Positions 45,079-55,581 are shown, numbered from the stretch's first letter. The stretch is DNA of 64,000 nt from Augochlora pura (GCF_028453695.1 NC_135776.1:11664663-11728662); one strand, 5' to 3'. Program-made: numbers and translations. The notes: generated from the letters alone by a model not told the origin.

Positions 45079-45564
45079 TTAACCCTTTCTTAAGACTGTA
45101 GTCGGCGACCACGCGAGGTTCTGTGTGTACATGTGCCGAGTACAATCGACATATGACGTTATTTAAATATAATATACATAATATCGTTACGACGGAAGCT
45201 GTCGATTGTGAAGATCGAGAGAAGTTGGCCGTCGGATCGATATGGCGGTTTCCGGCCAACGAAGTTGTTTAATGAGAAGCGAGACGAGAGACTCTCTCGA
45301 GCTGTCAAAGCGAGAGGACGTATACTCCCAGATTCAGATATATTGTTATTAGTGTTAATTGCTGTTGTTAATTGTGAATAAATAAAGATTAGACCGGATG
45401 CCGCGACGGACGTTGAGACCGCGCAACAATATAATAGATTGTAATACTATAAAATACAATGCAATATTATATAATACAATATAATATAATGTAATGTAAG
45501 ACTATAAATAACCCATTCCGTGGCATCACTCTAGCGGAGCTGACTGCCGTAACGATAGGGTTAA
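45079..45564 (-). mobile_element. TTAA element, family D, carrying foreign LTR-like sequence
   Basis: The right end (45490-45564) is a good family D terminus in the same orientation as 2757: GACTATAAATAACCCATTCC, then CATCACTCTAGCGGAGC and ACGATAGGGTTAA. The left border TTAACCCTTTCTTAAGACTG (45079) is probable. Between 45096 and 45425 lies unrelated GC-richer DNA ending with AATAAATAAAGATTAGACC, which could be a solo LTR inserted in the MITE; its borders are not resolved. Confidence 0.5.
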
Positions 45565-46435
45565 ATAACAATTGTGAGCGCGATTCGTTTAGAGGAAATC
45601 GCGTTATTTGGATCGCGAGTTTGAGTCTTTTTTTCTTGCGATTTGGTTTTGGGGTCCGCCATTGAGTCATGGGGTCCGTGCCATGGAATTAGATAAAATA
45701 GCGCGTATATTCAATGCATTAACGGACTCATATTTGGGTAATCTTAATTGGATAAAATGATGTCAACCTGACGAGGTTGATGTTGTTACGTTAAATACAT
45801 TAATTTCCATAGAAGATGAAAACAATTAATATTACTTCATCGTAATTGTATCTATCAATTACCATAAATCTCCAATGACACGAAATTTAATCTGCGAATA
45901 ATGGACTTGCGATATTAATCGCGCGCGTGTCAGTTTCTCTTTAATTTAGAGTTCAGTTAATGTGTAGTAACTTTATAATTTATTTCACGCGTCCTTTTTA
46001 CATATTAACTTAAATTGTTGGAACGATGATGTCCTTTTACAATACCATCAATCTATGGAAGGAACAATGCGGAGCTTTTAAAAAATTGTAAACCGTGGTA
46101 ATATAAACTAGAATTAATTTTTTAATGTTAATATTTAGTTGTCTTATTTTATAAATATGAAAGTAATTAGACCAGAGAGACATTAATTTGTTATGTTACA
46201 GAAATCGAGCGCGACAAATAATATTGACATAACCTCGACATATTATACAATAGTAATGTAGAAATAGGTTATATACGTTTACAGACAGCAATTACTTTTT
46301 GAATGATGAAATTTAGTATGGCTTACTTGAGCTGCTTCCATAATAACATGTTATTTTATCGATTATTTAAACAGTGTATTGTGTCTTCTTTTGATTCAAA
46401 TAAAATGACATCAATGAATTAAAAAAACTTAATGT
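45565..46435. other. AT-rich DNA, nothing recognised
   Basis: Contains one TTGACATAACCTCGACAT word (46227-46244). No gene. Confidence 0.45.
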
Positions 46436-46605
46436 TTCTCATTTAATAAATGTAAAATTAATAAATAAGAAATATAAAATTAACAGTTAAGAAATATACA
46501 CTTAACACTTAATAAGTATAGAGTCAACAGTTAATAAGTATAAACTGAATAGTTAATAAATATAAAGTAAATACTCAATAAAAATAAACTAAGCAAACAC
46601 ATCAT
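46436..46605. repeat. 21-26 bp minisatellite, unit TTAATAAGTATAAACTCAACAG-like
   Basis: About seven units with the word AGTTAATAAGTATAAA and variants. Confidence 0.8.
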
Positions 46606-46817
46606 ATTTTTCACTAAAAAATAAACAAGATAAAAGTATAAAACGCTTTAAAATAAATTATTTGATAAATAAAAAGGTAACTATACCAGAAAACTCAAAG
46701 CACAGCAATCAGACACCTCACATTAACCGGTCTATTACGCTAAGAAGCCATTCTAACAGCACCAAATAGCCGGCCAAAACGTTTCCCGTTATTGAACCCA
46801 CAGACCAAAGAAATAAC
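46606..46817. other. AT-rich to mixed spacer
   Basis: Nothing recognised. Confidence 0.5.
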
Positions 46818-46984
46818 TTACCGCTTTGCACTACAATTACAAATTATACTCATGACAAAGATTTCATATATAATCTATCAAATTGAAACAAAAACTGATT
46901 TTATTGTTATCAAAGTCTAGAAACAAAATTAAACAGAGACGTAAAATAAAAAAAAATTGCGTTTTGCATCATGAAAGTGGTTAA
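46818..46984 (-). mobile_element. MITE family B, shortened reverse copy
   Basis: TTACCGCTTTGCACTACAAT at the left, CATGACAAAGATTTCAT, then TTGTTATCAAAGTCTAGAAA in the middle and TTAA at 46981-46984. 167 bp, with about 80 bp of the B body missing. Confidence 0.6.
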
Positions 46985-47042
46985 ACCCGAAGAAATACTA
47001 ATCGCTATAACTGTGACAAAAAATCGTAGCGCAAGTGGTAAG

Positions 47043-47255
47043 TTAACCCTTTACACTCGAGTGGAAACATTGCGGCGCCATTAAAATTGTTGTGACATGT
47101 TCCAAAATGATTTTTACAGATATTGCCAAAGCTTAGATTTAAAAAATTGTTGAACCTGTGATATGGGTCACGAGATTCGATTTCATATGCATAGAATAAA
47201 TTTTGTTACATAAAATGGGAATACTAGAAGCCAGAAAAATTATCTCAGGGTTAAA
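47043..47255 (+). mobile_element. MITE family A, right terminus lost
   Basis: TTAACCCTTTACACTCGAGT (47043), GCCATTAAAATTGTTGTGAC, GCTTAGATTTAAAAAATTGT, ACTAGAAGCCAGAAAAATTA. Ends near GGGTTAAAATTG. The word CCATTAAAATTGTTG shows the TTAA into which E inserted in the 7.1 kb copy. Confidence 0.8.
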
Positions 47256-47429
47256 ATTGTTAACAATAATGATATACATATATACATTTACTGAAGTACT
47301 GTTGCGTGCAATTGTGTTTCAACAATTTTATTTTGCAGTCTAATTATAAAAGTATTCTACTAATAATCAAATCAATTTAGTTTGAAAATGAAAATGATAA
47401 TTGTAATAAGAGTTTGTGAATTCTTGCAA
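47256..47429. other. AT-rich spacer
   Basis: Nothing recognised. Confidence 0.5.
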
Positions 47430-47665
47430 AGCGCAATTAAAATTATTGTAGCACGTTCTAGAATTACTTTTATAGGTATCACCAAAGCTTAGCTTTAAAC
47501 AATTATTGAAAGTATGACTGTTATATGAATCACGATTTCATTTCAATTCTCAATTCCATATGCATGAAATGCACTTAGTCGCATAAAATATAAAATGGAA
47601 GAGCTATAAACTAGAAGACCTATTTTTGAATTATTGTTGAAATGGCTTCGAGTGCGAAGGGTTAA
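47430..47665 (+). mobile_element. MITE family A, left terminus lost
   Basis: Starts within the body at CAATTAAAATTATTGTAGCA and ends AATGGCTTCGAGTGCGAAGG then GTTAA (TTAA 47662-47665). It abuts the next element at that TTAA. Confidence 0.8.
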
Positions 47666-47900
47666 TGCTACAACGAACTCACCGTTAATTTCCTTCAACA
47701 TCTGCCAAATATGAATGTTTGTATTGTTATTTCTTGTAAATCGAAATTAAATTGAATTCTTTTGTTATCAAAGTCTAGAAACGGTAACAAATAAAGACAA
47801 TACAAGAAACAAAAATTATCTGACCCTATTAAGGAAAATATTAAAGACAAATAAGTGCAAATGACCGCAGCGTAGAAGGAGTCGTAGTGCAAGGGGTTAA
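47662..47900 (-). mobile_element. TTAA MITE, family B, reverse
   Basis: Right border TCGTAGTGCAAGGGGTTAA (TTAA 47897-47900). Body: TTGTTATCAAAGTCTAGAAA, AATAAAGACAATACAAGAAA. The left border is the shared TTAA at 47662, with the B end itself diverged. Confidence 0.75.
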
Positions 47901-48585
47901 AAACATTAACACGAATCCACATTGTCTCGAGCCTCGAGGATCGAAACCGCGAAGATCGCCACGTTTACGGAATTCATTCCGACGTGTTCATAGATCGGCG
48001 AGAGCAATATGTTTGCTCGTACGCGAGATTATATTTCCCATGATATACGGCGCTACCATTATGATAATGGCCCATCCAAGAAACTACGTTACGAACGGTC
48101 TCGGTGCCGCTGTAACAAAGCGAAGATAAAACTGCCGTGTAGCCCGCGCTGGAGTGTCGAGTGTGATAGTCCGTGACGTAACTCGGAACATTTATCTCCA
48201 CTATCGTATTATCTAACCCAATTAGGTAAATGGCCACTCAGGTGCACTTGGGCGTTGGAACGGCCCCGGGATCTATACCCGATAAATCGTAGCCTTAATC
48301 TAGCGCGTGCGAAGAGAGGCGTAAGATCGCGAACGATTGGCGGATAAAACCCAGGGATATCGTATTACGAGAAATAATTGCGCTAATTAATGCCGGCCGA
48401 GCGCCATGCGGAATAATGGCCGCCAATGGAACCCAGGCAAGCTGGTAATTTTCGTTTAATGAAGAATATATAATCACTGTATCCGGACTTAGAAGTATTA
48501 TGATGGGAGAGATTGTTGATCGTCGGAATTGAGAAATAAAGGCGACCAACTTTATTAACCACACTTTGCGGTGGTATGGCTACTC
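47901..48585. other. GC-rich island, no gene supported
   Basis: Unique-looking CpG-containing DNA; 80-89 codon frames overlap on both strands without recognised domains. Confidence 0.45.
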
Positions 48586-48971
48586 TTAACCGTCAGGGAC
48601 GTTTATTAGTTTGATATTCTTGGCGAATACCTTAAGGTCTACCATAACATATGATTCAGCGATGACTTATTTTTGAGTTCTATATTTGACATAATCTTGA
48701 CATAACCTCGATTTCTGTCTTTGGCATAATCTTGAAATAATATTGACATAATTTTGATATAATCTTGGCATAACCTCGACCTCTGTCCTTCACATTATCT
48801 TGACGTAATCGTGACTCATCATTTGTTATTTCATTAAAACTTGATATACTATCTGTAATTATTAATCATCGAATATATAATAATAGAACAAACTCATTAC
48901 GATCCATTCATATGGTGGAAATCAATTCTTTAATTCTAGATTGGAGGTACACGTCGCACAGAACGTGTTAA
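48586..48971. mobile_element. possible TTAA element, F-like ends, TTGACATAA core
   Basis: Left TTAACCGTCAGGGACG, right reverse complement TTAACACGTTCTGTGCGACG. The inner 48668-48812 is a degenerate array of CTTGACATAATCTTGACATA and ACCTCGAC words. End similarity is weak, so borders are tentative. Confidence 0.4.
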
Positions 48972-49116
48972 CTAACACAAGAGTAACCGTAGCAAAACAA
49001 CGCCCCCTTGCCAAAAAGTTCGCCCCGTTAATCGAGCATCAGAGAACACGAAATTTGTCTGTGAAATTCCGCACGGAATCTTATGCAAATCCAAGTCAGT
49101 TTTCCTGAAACAGCAT
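48972..49116. other. short mixed spacer
   Basis: Nothing recognised. Confidence 0.5.
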
Positions 49117-49395
49117 TTAACTCTTCGCACTACTAAGTCTCCTTTCACGCTGCGTTAATTGGCACTTATTCTTCCTTAATACTGTCTTTAATAGGATCAG
49201 ATAATTTTTGTTTCTTCCATTCCCTCCATTTACTTTCTTTGCCTTTATTTATTATTATTACTGGTTCTAGACTTTGATAACAGAAGAATTCAGTTTGATT
49301 TTGATGTAGAAGAGATGAATAATATTCATATTTAGTAGATCTTGCGAGTAATCTTTATCATGTGTCTGACTCGTTATTATAGTGCAACGGGTTAA
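49117..49395 (+). mobile_element. TTAA MITE, family B, complete
   Basis: Left TTAACTCTTCGCACTACTAA (49117); body AATAGGATCAGATAATTTTT, GACTTTGATAACAGAAGAAT; right GTGTCTGACTCGTTATTATA then GTGCAACGGGTTAA (TTAA 49392-49395). 279 bp. Confidence 0.85.
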
Positions 49396-49830
49396 CCCCT
49401 AGACTACCGTGGACGCCCATAGGTGCTTATCCCATCCTGGTCGCTTGAGACTGAGGACGCCTAAAAGCGATCGACGCAATTTCTCTTTCCGATACGGAAG
49501 GCGCTCCGAGAATTTTATCCGTAATTATTCCGATAGGTCTTACCACAATTAGACAAAACACGCAAACGTGTAGTGTGACACTTTACTATTACAATTTACT
49601 AGATTGCTAGATACGTTGTGAAAAAAGCCTTACACTAATATTCAATAAATGTTGAATGTTTCGAGAGAGAGCCGCGGTAGCGTTCTTAAAGAGTTCCCGT
49701 GACTCCCCCGAATCCGCCAAGTAGAGGATGCGCGTCCGAAGGTCGCCGCGGGGGTTTTAGTGGGTCGAAACCTACACTGCCCCCGTCAACGCCCCCGAGT
49801 TACGGGGGCGCCTAACATGCATAACCCGCT
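49392..49830. other. GC-rich block beginning at the B element's TTAA
   Basis: TTAACCCCTAGACTACCGTG starts at the right TTAA of the preceding B copy and looks like another element end. GC-rich text with GGGGGTTTTAGTGGGTCG and GAGTTACGGGGGCGCC follows. No matching right end found. Confidence 0.35.
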
Positions 49831-50083
49831 TTAAAAAAGATAAAAAAGAAAAAAAAATGTTCAATGTTTACAGTAGCAATCCGGTTTAGAATACGAAAAA
49901 AGAAATAATATTGTTTTAATGCAGTGAAATCCTGTTTCTTGATTATTGAAATATATTTTCATAAAAATGCAACCTTACCCAGTATTTCACCATTCTCGTT
50001 GTACGCCGTAACTAAATTCCTACTGTATGGTACAGGCGATGCTTCTCAAAGTACTCTCCGGAGACATCGACTTCTACGACGAT
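49831..50083. other. mixed DNA
   Basis: A 90-codon frame (49924-50196) runs into element K and has no recognised domain. 50051-50083 is repeated after K (50389-50422). Confidence 0.4.
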
Positions 50084-50383
50084 TTAACCAGTTAAGTGTG
50101 TTTGACGACAATATCCGTCACGGAGATGTAGCAGAATGTTGTGTCATGACGACTTTATCCGTCATGCTTACAACTTTGTTACAATTTGATATCTAAATTG
50201 TAATTCTGGCGAGAACTAAATTATATTAGAGTTTAATCTGTTTAAAATCTTTAGAGATCAAGACGAAATAAAACAAACAAATGCAACTTGTTCTGTGTTT
50301 GATTACTATACCCGCCATCGCTTCATATCGCAACACACACTGGTGGGCGCTTTGCAAAGAGATCGCCACAGTTAACTAGTTAA
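50084..50383. mobile_element. TTAA MITE, family K, complete
   Basis: 300 bp. Left TTAACCAGTTAAGTGTG, right reverse complement TTAACTAGTTAACTGTG: 15 of 17 identical. TTAA on both sides (50084-50087, 50380-50383). Only copy in the window; no frame. Confidence 0.8.
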
Positions 50384-50422
50384 GAATGACCCCGCTCCGG
50401 GGACGCTCACTTCTACGACAAT

Positions 50423-50540
50423 TTAACCCCTTGCTCTATGACTCCTTTCACTCTGCGTTGATTAGCACTTATTCTTCCCTAATAGGACTAGATAACTTTG
50501 TTTCTTCTATTGCCTTTATCTACTTTCTTTGCCTTTTGTT
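50423..50540 (+). mobile_element. MITE family B, left half
   Basis: TTAACCCCTTGCTCTATGAC, CTCTGCGTTGATTAGCACTT, TAATAGGACTAGATAACTTT; breaks off in the middle of the B body. Confidence 0.8.
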
Positions 50541-51290
50541 ATGTGAAGCGTTACAGCGTCGGCTATATGGTGCGACGATTAAATAACGCCACCCTCACGG
50601 CAACTTGATGCGTTAAGAATGTAGTTAGTGATGAACTAGTTTATGAACAATTGCACAGATGTCTGGAAGGCGGAAGAAATAAGAATGATGAATGGGTGTG
50701 GAGGGCATATCTCTACTATAGGAGCAGAGTCCTTGCGACTTGACTGCTGGACAAATGATCCCAGAATGATGTTAGTTTTCCTATTGGTCCTTGAGAACAA
50801 TGAATGTAAAAATGATGGTTCGACTGTCACGAAAGTAGAACTCTGAGCCTACCGATTCCAAATAGTCAGTGTTCGAACCCGAAATTATTAAGTTGGAAAC
50901 TATGAAACGGGCGTTCTCGTTTAGTCTGTGTTCAGCTGCGACTCCCGTTTCATAGTTTCGAACCTAATATTAAGGTTTAAGGCTACATTTAGAAACAATT
51001 ACTAAAAGGCTGAGGATTTCTGGCGAGCTGTCACAAACTAGACGGGCTTTCTTATAAACACATCGTTTATGACCAGCAACGCGACACCTTCATTTATTTC
51101 TGTTTTTATACTCTGATAACAGAAGAATTCTGTTTATATATATGTAATACAAACATATTTAAATTTAATAAAATTATTTAATATAAATATATTTTTTATG
51201 ATCTAAAATATAATAATATAATATAATACAAATTAAATTATATACATAATTCTGCTTATGTCTGATTTATTTTTGCAGCGCAAATGGTTA
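50541..51290. other. mixed DNA with inverted repeat and an orphan TTAA end
   Basis: Holds the hairpin at 50897-50958 (own entry). GCAGCGCAAATGGTTAA (TTAA 51284-51287) is a G-like right end, preceded by TCTGATAACAGAAGAATTCT (B-like body). A 67-codon frame (50643-50846) is not recognised. Confidence 0.4.
50897..50958. repeat. 15-bp perfect inverted repeat with 32-base loop
   Basis: AAACTATGAAACGGG (50897-50911) pairs with CCCGTTTCATAGTTT (50944-50958). Pairing extends imperfectly outward (TTATTAAGTTGG against CGAACCTAATATTAA). Confidence 0.85.
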
Positions 51291-51678
51291 ATCTCCAGCA
51301 ATCATGTCCCCCGCCGAATTACAGCGCCGCTTAATCTCTCGCCGCGCGCAACAGTCGATTAAGCCGACGGATTCAATGTCCGTCGTCGAATAATTTCTCG
51401 TCGCATTGTTTACCGTTTATTGGCGCTTCTTAGCGCCGCGAGAACAACGCGTCGGCCGAAAGGAAAATTATTCGAGGCGGCGTAACTTTTCTCGTTACAT
51501 CGAGCGGGGCGGGCGCGCGCGCGCGAATCCGCGGATCGAATTAATCCTTTTAACAAAGAGCAGAGCTTTCGTACGCGCGAAGAATACCCCTGTATCTCTG
51601 ACAGTTCGTTACTCGACAGTCCCGACGTAATGTCTCTTAATGTCGCGACGTCGGGAGCATCGGTAGGCGACGCTCCGA

Positions 51679-51679
<1 letters not shown>
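51291..51679. other. GC-rich island
   Basis: CpG-containing unique-looking DNA; a 74-codon frame (51406-51630) is not recognised. Confidence 0.45.

Positions 51680-51735
<56 letters not shown>
51680..51735. repeat. GA microsatellite running into a gap
   Basis: Near-perfect (GA)n to the N run; the repeat probably caused the assembly break. Confidence 0.95.
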
Positions 51736-51835
51736 NNNNNNNNNNNNNNNNNNNNNNNNNNNNNNNNNNNNNNNNNNNNNNNNNNNNNNNNNNNNNNNNN
51801 NNNNNNNNNNNNNNNNNNNNNNNNNNNNNNNNNNN
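51736..51835. other. assembly gap, 100 N
   Basis: Exactly 100 N. True length unknown. Confidence 0.99.
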
Positions 51836-51953
51836 TGAAATTAAATCAGGCTTTTTTAAACTAAATTAAACTAAATATTTGTTGTTACGAGCCGAGGGCC
51901 ATTGCACACGTGGCCGGAGGTAAATGATTTTGTGCGGAAATTTGGGAGGATTT

Positions 51954-52405
51954 CGTGGACTGGCCGGTGCCTATTGCATCACCGGGTCGCCACCTTGTAG
52001 GATGTGTTTCACGGACTGGCCGTTGCCTATTTCATCAACGGGTCGCCGCCTTAGTAGGAAATTGCGTGGACTGGCCGTTGCCTATTTCATCAACGGGTCG
52101 CCACCTAGGTGTAGGGATAGTTCACGGACTGGCCGGTGCCTATTTCATCACCGGGTCGCCGCCTTAGGTGTAAAGGTTGGAGATTGCGTGGACTGGCCGG
52201 TGCCTATTTCATCACCGGGTCGCCACCTGGGGGATAGGTTATGTTCACGGACTGGCCGGTGCCTATTGCATCACCGGGTCGCCGCCTTAGGAGGAAATTG
52301 CGTGGACTGGCCGATGTCTCTTTCACCACCGGGTCGCCACTTTAGATAGGAAGTTGGTTTCGTGGACTGGCCGATGTCTCTTTCAACACCGGGTCGCCAC
52401 CTCAG
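51954..52405. repeat. eight-copy tandem array of a 55-64 bp hairpin-forming unit
   Basis: GGACTGGCC starts at 51957, 52013, 52068, 52126, 52190, 52249, 52304 and 52364. Each unit has a conserved 40-base core (GGACTGGCCGGTGCCTATTT, then CATCACCGGGTCGCC) and a variable linker. Within the core CCGGTG can pair with CACCGG around a 10-base loop. Copies 2 and 3 read CCGTTG and CAACGG, so both arms changed together; copies 7 and 8 carry a one-sided change (CCGATG with CACCGG). The + frame 51924-52349 is open with a DWPxPISSxGRHL period, but unit lengths are not multiples of three, so I do not call it coding. Confidence 0.92.
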
Positions 52406-52820
52406 TAGGGTAATAGGGTTTTGGTTTGACTCTAATTTTGCCTCGTAACTTCAAAGAAATATTAATAGATACACCTCGAGCGGTAAAGGTGTATCCTTGT
52501 GAGATCGTTACCAACAACTGACTCGAACTGGGAGATGGATTAAAAATAACTTGTACACTGAATTGAAAGTAAACTAATATAATCTAACAACTTCAGTCTG
52601 TTACAAGTGCGTAAGTGTAGTGTAAGATTCGCGATGGTCCTAAGACACGCTCCCTGGTTTTCGCACCAAGTCGGCGGGGGTTAACTATTGCTCGAAGGAG
52701 AACTCGACTCGATCTTGCTACGTCTCGCGTCGCGATTTGACTTGAAACTGCCCGCTGAGTAGAAAAATCTCAGCCCTTTTATATGAATCTAAACTAGAAA
52801 ATTCGGTAGTGGGGACCGCG
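52406..52820. other. unique-looking DNA next to the hairpin array
   Basis: Mixed composition with a locally GC-rich part (52630-52770). Might be part of the same unit as the array, for example a retroelement leader, but nothing identifies it. Confidence 0.35.
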
Positions 52821-52985
52821 CCTACGTGACCCAGATCACACCGTGGATGATACCCAGAATCGGAGACGTGTGACCCTTATTGAACTCGCGCCTAGATTAG
52901 GGCGAAGACTGGGCCTACGTGACCAGACCGTACCGCGGATGATACCCAGAATCGCGAATGTGTGGCCCTTATTGAATGCATGCTT
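52821..52985. repeat. 93-bp direct duplication
   Basis: CCTACGTGACCCAGATCACA then GATGATACCCAGAATCG (52821) is repeated as CCTACGTGACCAGACCGTAC then GATGATACCCAGAATCG (52914); both end in CCCTTATTGAA. Confidence 0.88.
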
Positions 52986-53241
52986 ATACGGCGAATTAGA
53001 TATTCTATTTTTGAATGAAAGCACCGCGTTCACCGCCGACGTTATCTAGCGTATGCCTTCAAGAAGGAAAGAAAAACGTCGGGAGAAAATCTCCGTACGT
53101 AACATTGTCAAGATCGTGGTAAATATTTTCACCATTTGCAATCGAGGCATCGTTAAAAATAACATCGTATTTTAAAATAATATTTGCATTGTCAAATCTG
53201 TTTATAGTCGGAAAACAATTAAAATAGTAATTACTGTAGAA
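52986..53241. other. mixed to AT-rich DNA
   Basis: Nothing recognised. Confidence 0.5.
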
Positions 53242-53758
53242 GGTTCAATATTATACGCATAAAATGCAGTAACTCGTATAGAATATAAATATTGTATAAA
53301 AGTCAAAATAAATTATTTTTCATTTAGTAGTTATTATATGTATAGTGCATATTACATAAATCAGGAGGCTCAATATAATATGCATAAAATGTAGTAACTC
53401 ACGTAAAATATAAATGCTTTGTAAAATAATTATTGTACAAGGTATCAGGCTCAACATCATATGCATAAAATGCAGTAATTCACATAAAATATGAATATTA
53501 TATAAAATAATTATTGTACAATTTACAAGGCTCAATATTGTTTGCAGAAAATGCGGTTACTTACATAAAATATAGATACAGTATAAAAATCATAATAAAC
53601 AATATGTAATTGAGTATTTATTGTATGTATAATAATTAATGTCCAAGCCACAAGTCTCATTAACATATCCATAAAATACAATAATTCACATAAAATGTAA
53701 ATACTGTATATTAAATTCTTAATTTAAAATTAAAATTACTTCGAGTGCAAAGGGTTAA
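53242..53758 (+). mobile_element. family A element with tandemly amplified interior
   Basis: Ends as an A element: TTAAAATTACTTCGAGTGCA then AAGGGTTAA (TTAA 53755-53758). Upstream, the A word ATATGCATAAAATGCA is repeated in units starting near 53242, 53367, 53448, 53529 and 53654 (spacing 81 or 125 bases), each with GTAACTCACATAAAATATAA. Left terminus not found. Confidence 0.75.
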
Positions 53759-54410
53759 GAGCAAAGCACGGAGAGCAACAATATAGAGACAATTTAAGCA
53801 ACGCAGTGGCGTTGACAATACATATATCCTAAGGTCATAAAATCAGCAAAGGCAGTAAATAAATTACCTCTAACTAAATAATTACCTTAGATAATCGAGT
53901 GACGGTGTTGCGTCGAATAAAATTGCTTGCATAAAAAAGGAAAGCGGCCTTTAAGTAAATAAAAGTACGGCTCGGTACCATCAACCGAAATAAAAATGGC
54001 CAGTGGACTTAGGGTCGTCAGCGAACATAATAAAATGGTAATCCTTTTCTCGGCGCTCGGTCCGCCGAAGACGAACGACAATGGATCGTTCCCGTTCTAT
54101 TTCCGACTCTCGTTCGCCGACCCGGGAAATTGGATCTGCCGCGTTCACTAGTGCCGATCGTCGCTCGACCTTCCCTCAGCGTTGTTCTTCTAGGGATATT
54201 TTGGCCAGCGTTGTTCTCCTAGGGATATTTTGTCCCGTCGCATTCGGCGCACAGTGATTCGATCCTACGGGCACTCGGAATTAAAATCATAGCTTTTAAA
54301 CTAATTAATTTTCAGTTTGAGTACCTTGGTAATTTTTTAAAATGGATTGAGTCAATTTGTACATAAATGATGTACGATTACGTTAAAAAGATTGATATGT
54401 TATTGGATTT
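53759..54410. other. mixed DNA with GC-rich centre (53990-54240)
   Basis: TTCTAGGGATATTTTG-type text occurs twice (54187 and 54218). No gene. Confidence 0.45.
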
Positions 54411-54770
54411 GTGTGTATATGTAAAGAGAACAGTGTAACAATGCGATTAAGCTGCCTTCATATACACTGTATATAGTATATAGTACATAGTATATATAGC
54501 AACATGTATATTATACATGGAATGTATTGTGTATATATATGTATATTATATGTGTGCGAAGAGAACAGTGTGACGATGCGCAAAAGTTAGCTTGATATAC
54601 TCTGTACATATAACATAGTATATTATAAGTATAATGTATTGTTTATACATATATTTATTTTCACTTTCTGGCAACTAATTTAAATTTGTATATATTCCAT
54701 TAAAAACTATATATATATATATATATATTATACATATATATGTGTATAAAAAGAACTTTATTTTATGGAA
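54411..54770. repeat. TATA-rich DNA with ~137-bp direct duplication
   Basis: AGAGAACAGTGTAACAATGC (54425) returns as AGAGAACAGTGTGACGATGC (about 54560), each followed by a TATAC/TATAGTA tract. TATATA microsatellite at 54707-54730. Confidence 0.7.
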
Positions 54771-55164
54771 CTTTAAAAGAGAACAAAACGGGTGTATCAA
54801 TATTATCGTAACTTCGGGAAGTGAGAGGTTCCGGCGGTAATTCGAAGCAATTTTTCCCTTTGCGAAATTGCGATCCGTGGATGTGTTTATGAGTTATCAA
54901 CGAAAAACTCTGATCAATTAGAGGTTAGTTCTTGCGACGCTAGGCGGTCGAGTCTACGAGCGGACGGAGTCTAGTGCCGCTGATTGACTCTGACACTTCG
55001 CGTCAGCTGATCTCGTCTTTCATTGGTTATTGTTTTTTTTTATTAATAACTCCCAAACAAGGCCGCGGATTGCATTAGCACGGAGGAAAAGGTTGCTTGA
55101 AATCACTTTTTCAACCCTTTATTTCTCGGAATTAAATTAATTTTGTTACGCCTTATATATATGC
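54771..55164. other. GC-richer DNA, nothing recognised
   Basis: No supported frame or repeat. Confidence 0.45.
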
Positions 55165-55310
55165 GACTTTTTCGGACTGACGACTCCTGATAAAGATTCC
55201 ACGCAAGATCTATTAAATATGAATATTATAATTTCCTTCTAAATCGAAATCAAATTGAATAAAGACAATAGAAGAAACAAAAAATAATCTGGTCTTATCA
55301 AGGACAGTTA
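55165..55310 (-). mobile_element. MITE family B, reverse fragment
   Basis: GATAAAGATTCCACGCAAGA, TCTATTAAATATGAATATTA, AATAAAGACAATAGAAGAAA and TAATCTGGTCTTATCAAGGA match B reversed, without the terminal CCCCTTGC. Confidence 0.7.
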
Positions 55311-55326
55311 CAGTAACAATTACAAA

Positions 55327-55581
55327 TTGAACCCTTTGCACTCGAAGCCATTTGAACTGAAAATCTGAAATAATTTTCCTATATATATATATATATCATA
55401 ATATTTCCATTCTATGCAACAAAATACACTTTCACGCAGACGAAATTGATTCTTATGCTTCATACCAACAGTTTAACTATTCAATAATTTTCTAAACCTA
55501 AACTTTGTTGATATATTATAGAAATAATCTCGGAACACGATAGAACAGTTTTAGTGGTGCCACTCGAGTGCAAAGGGTCAA
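55327..55581 (-). mobile_element. TTAA MITE, family A, reverse, both ends kept
   Basis: Left ACCCTTTGCACTCGAAGCC, right GCCACTCGAGTGCAAAGGGT; the boundary TTAA has changed to TTGAA at left and TCAA at right. Body: ATACCAACAGTTTAACTATT and CCTAAACTTTGTTGATA. 255 bp. Confidence 0.85.

Noticed and set aside
51924..52349. 141-codon frame with a repeated DWPxPISS motif, looking like a repeat protein
   Set aside because: Unit lengths (55-64) are not multiples of three, so the motif shifts frame from unit to unit; better explained as a DNA-level tandem repeat.
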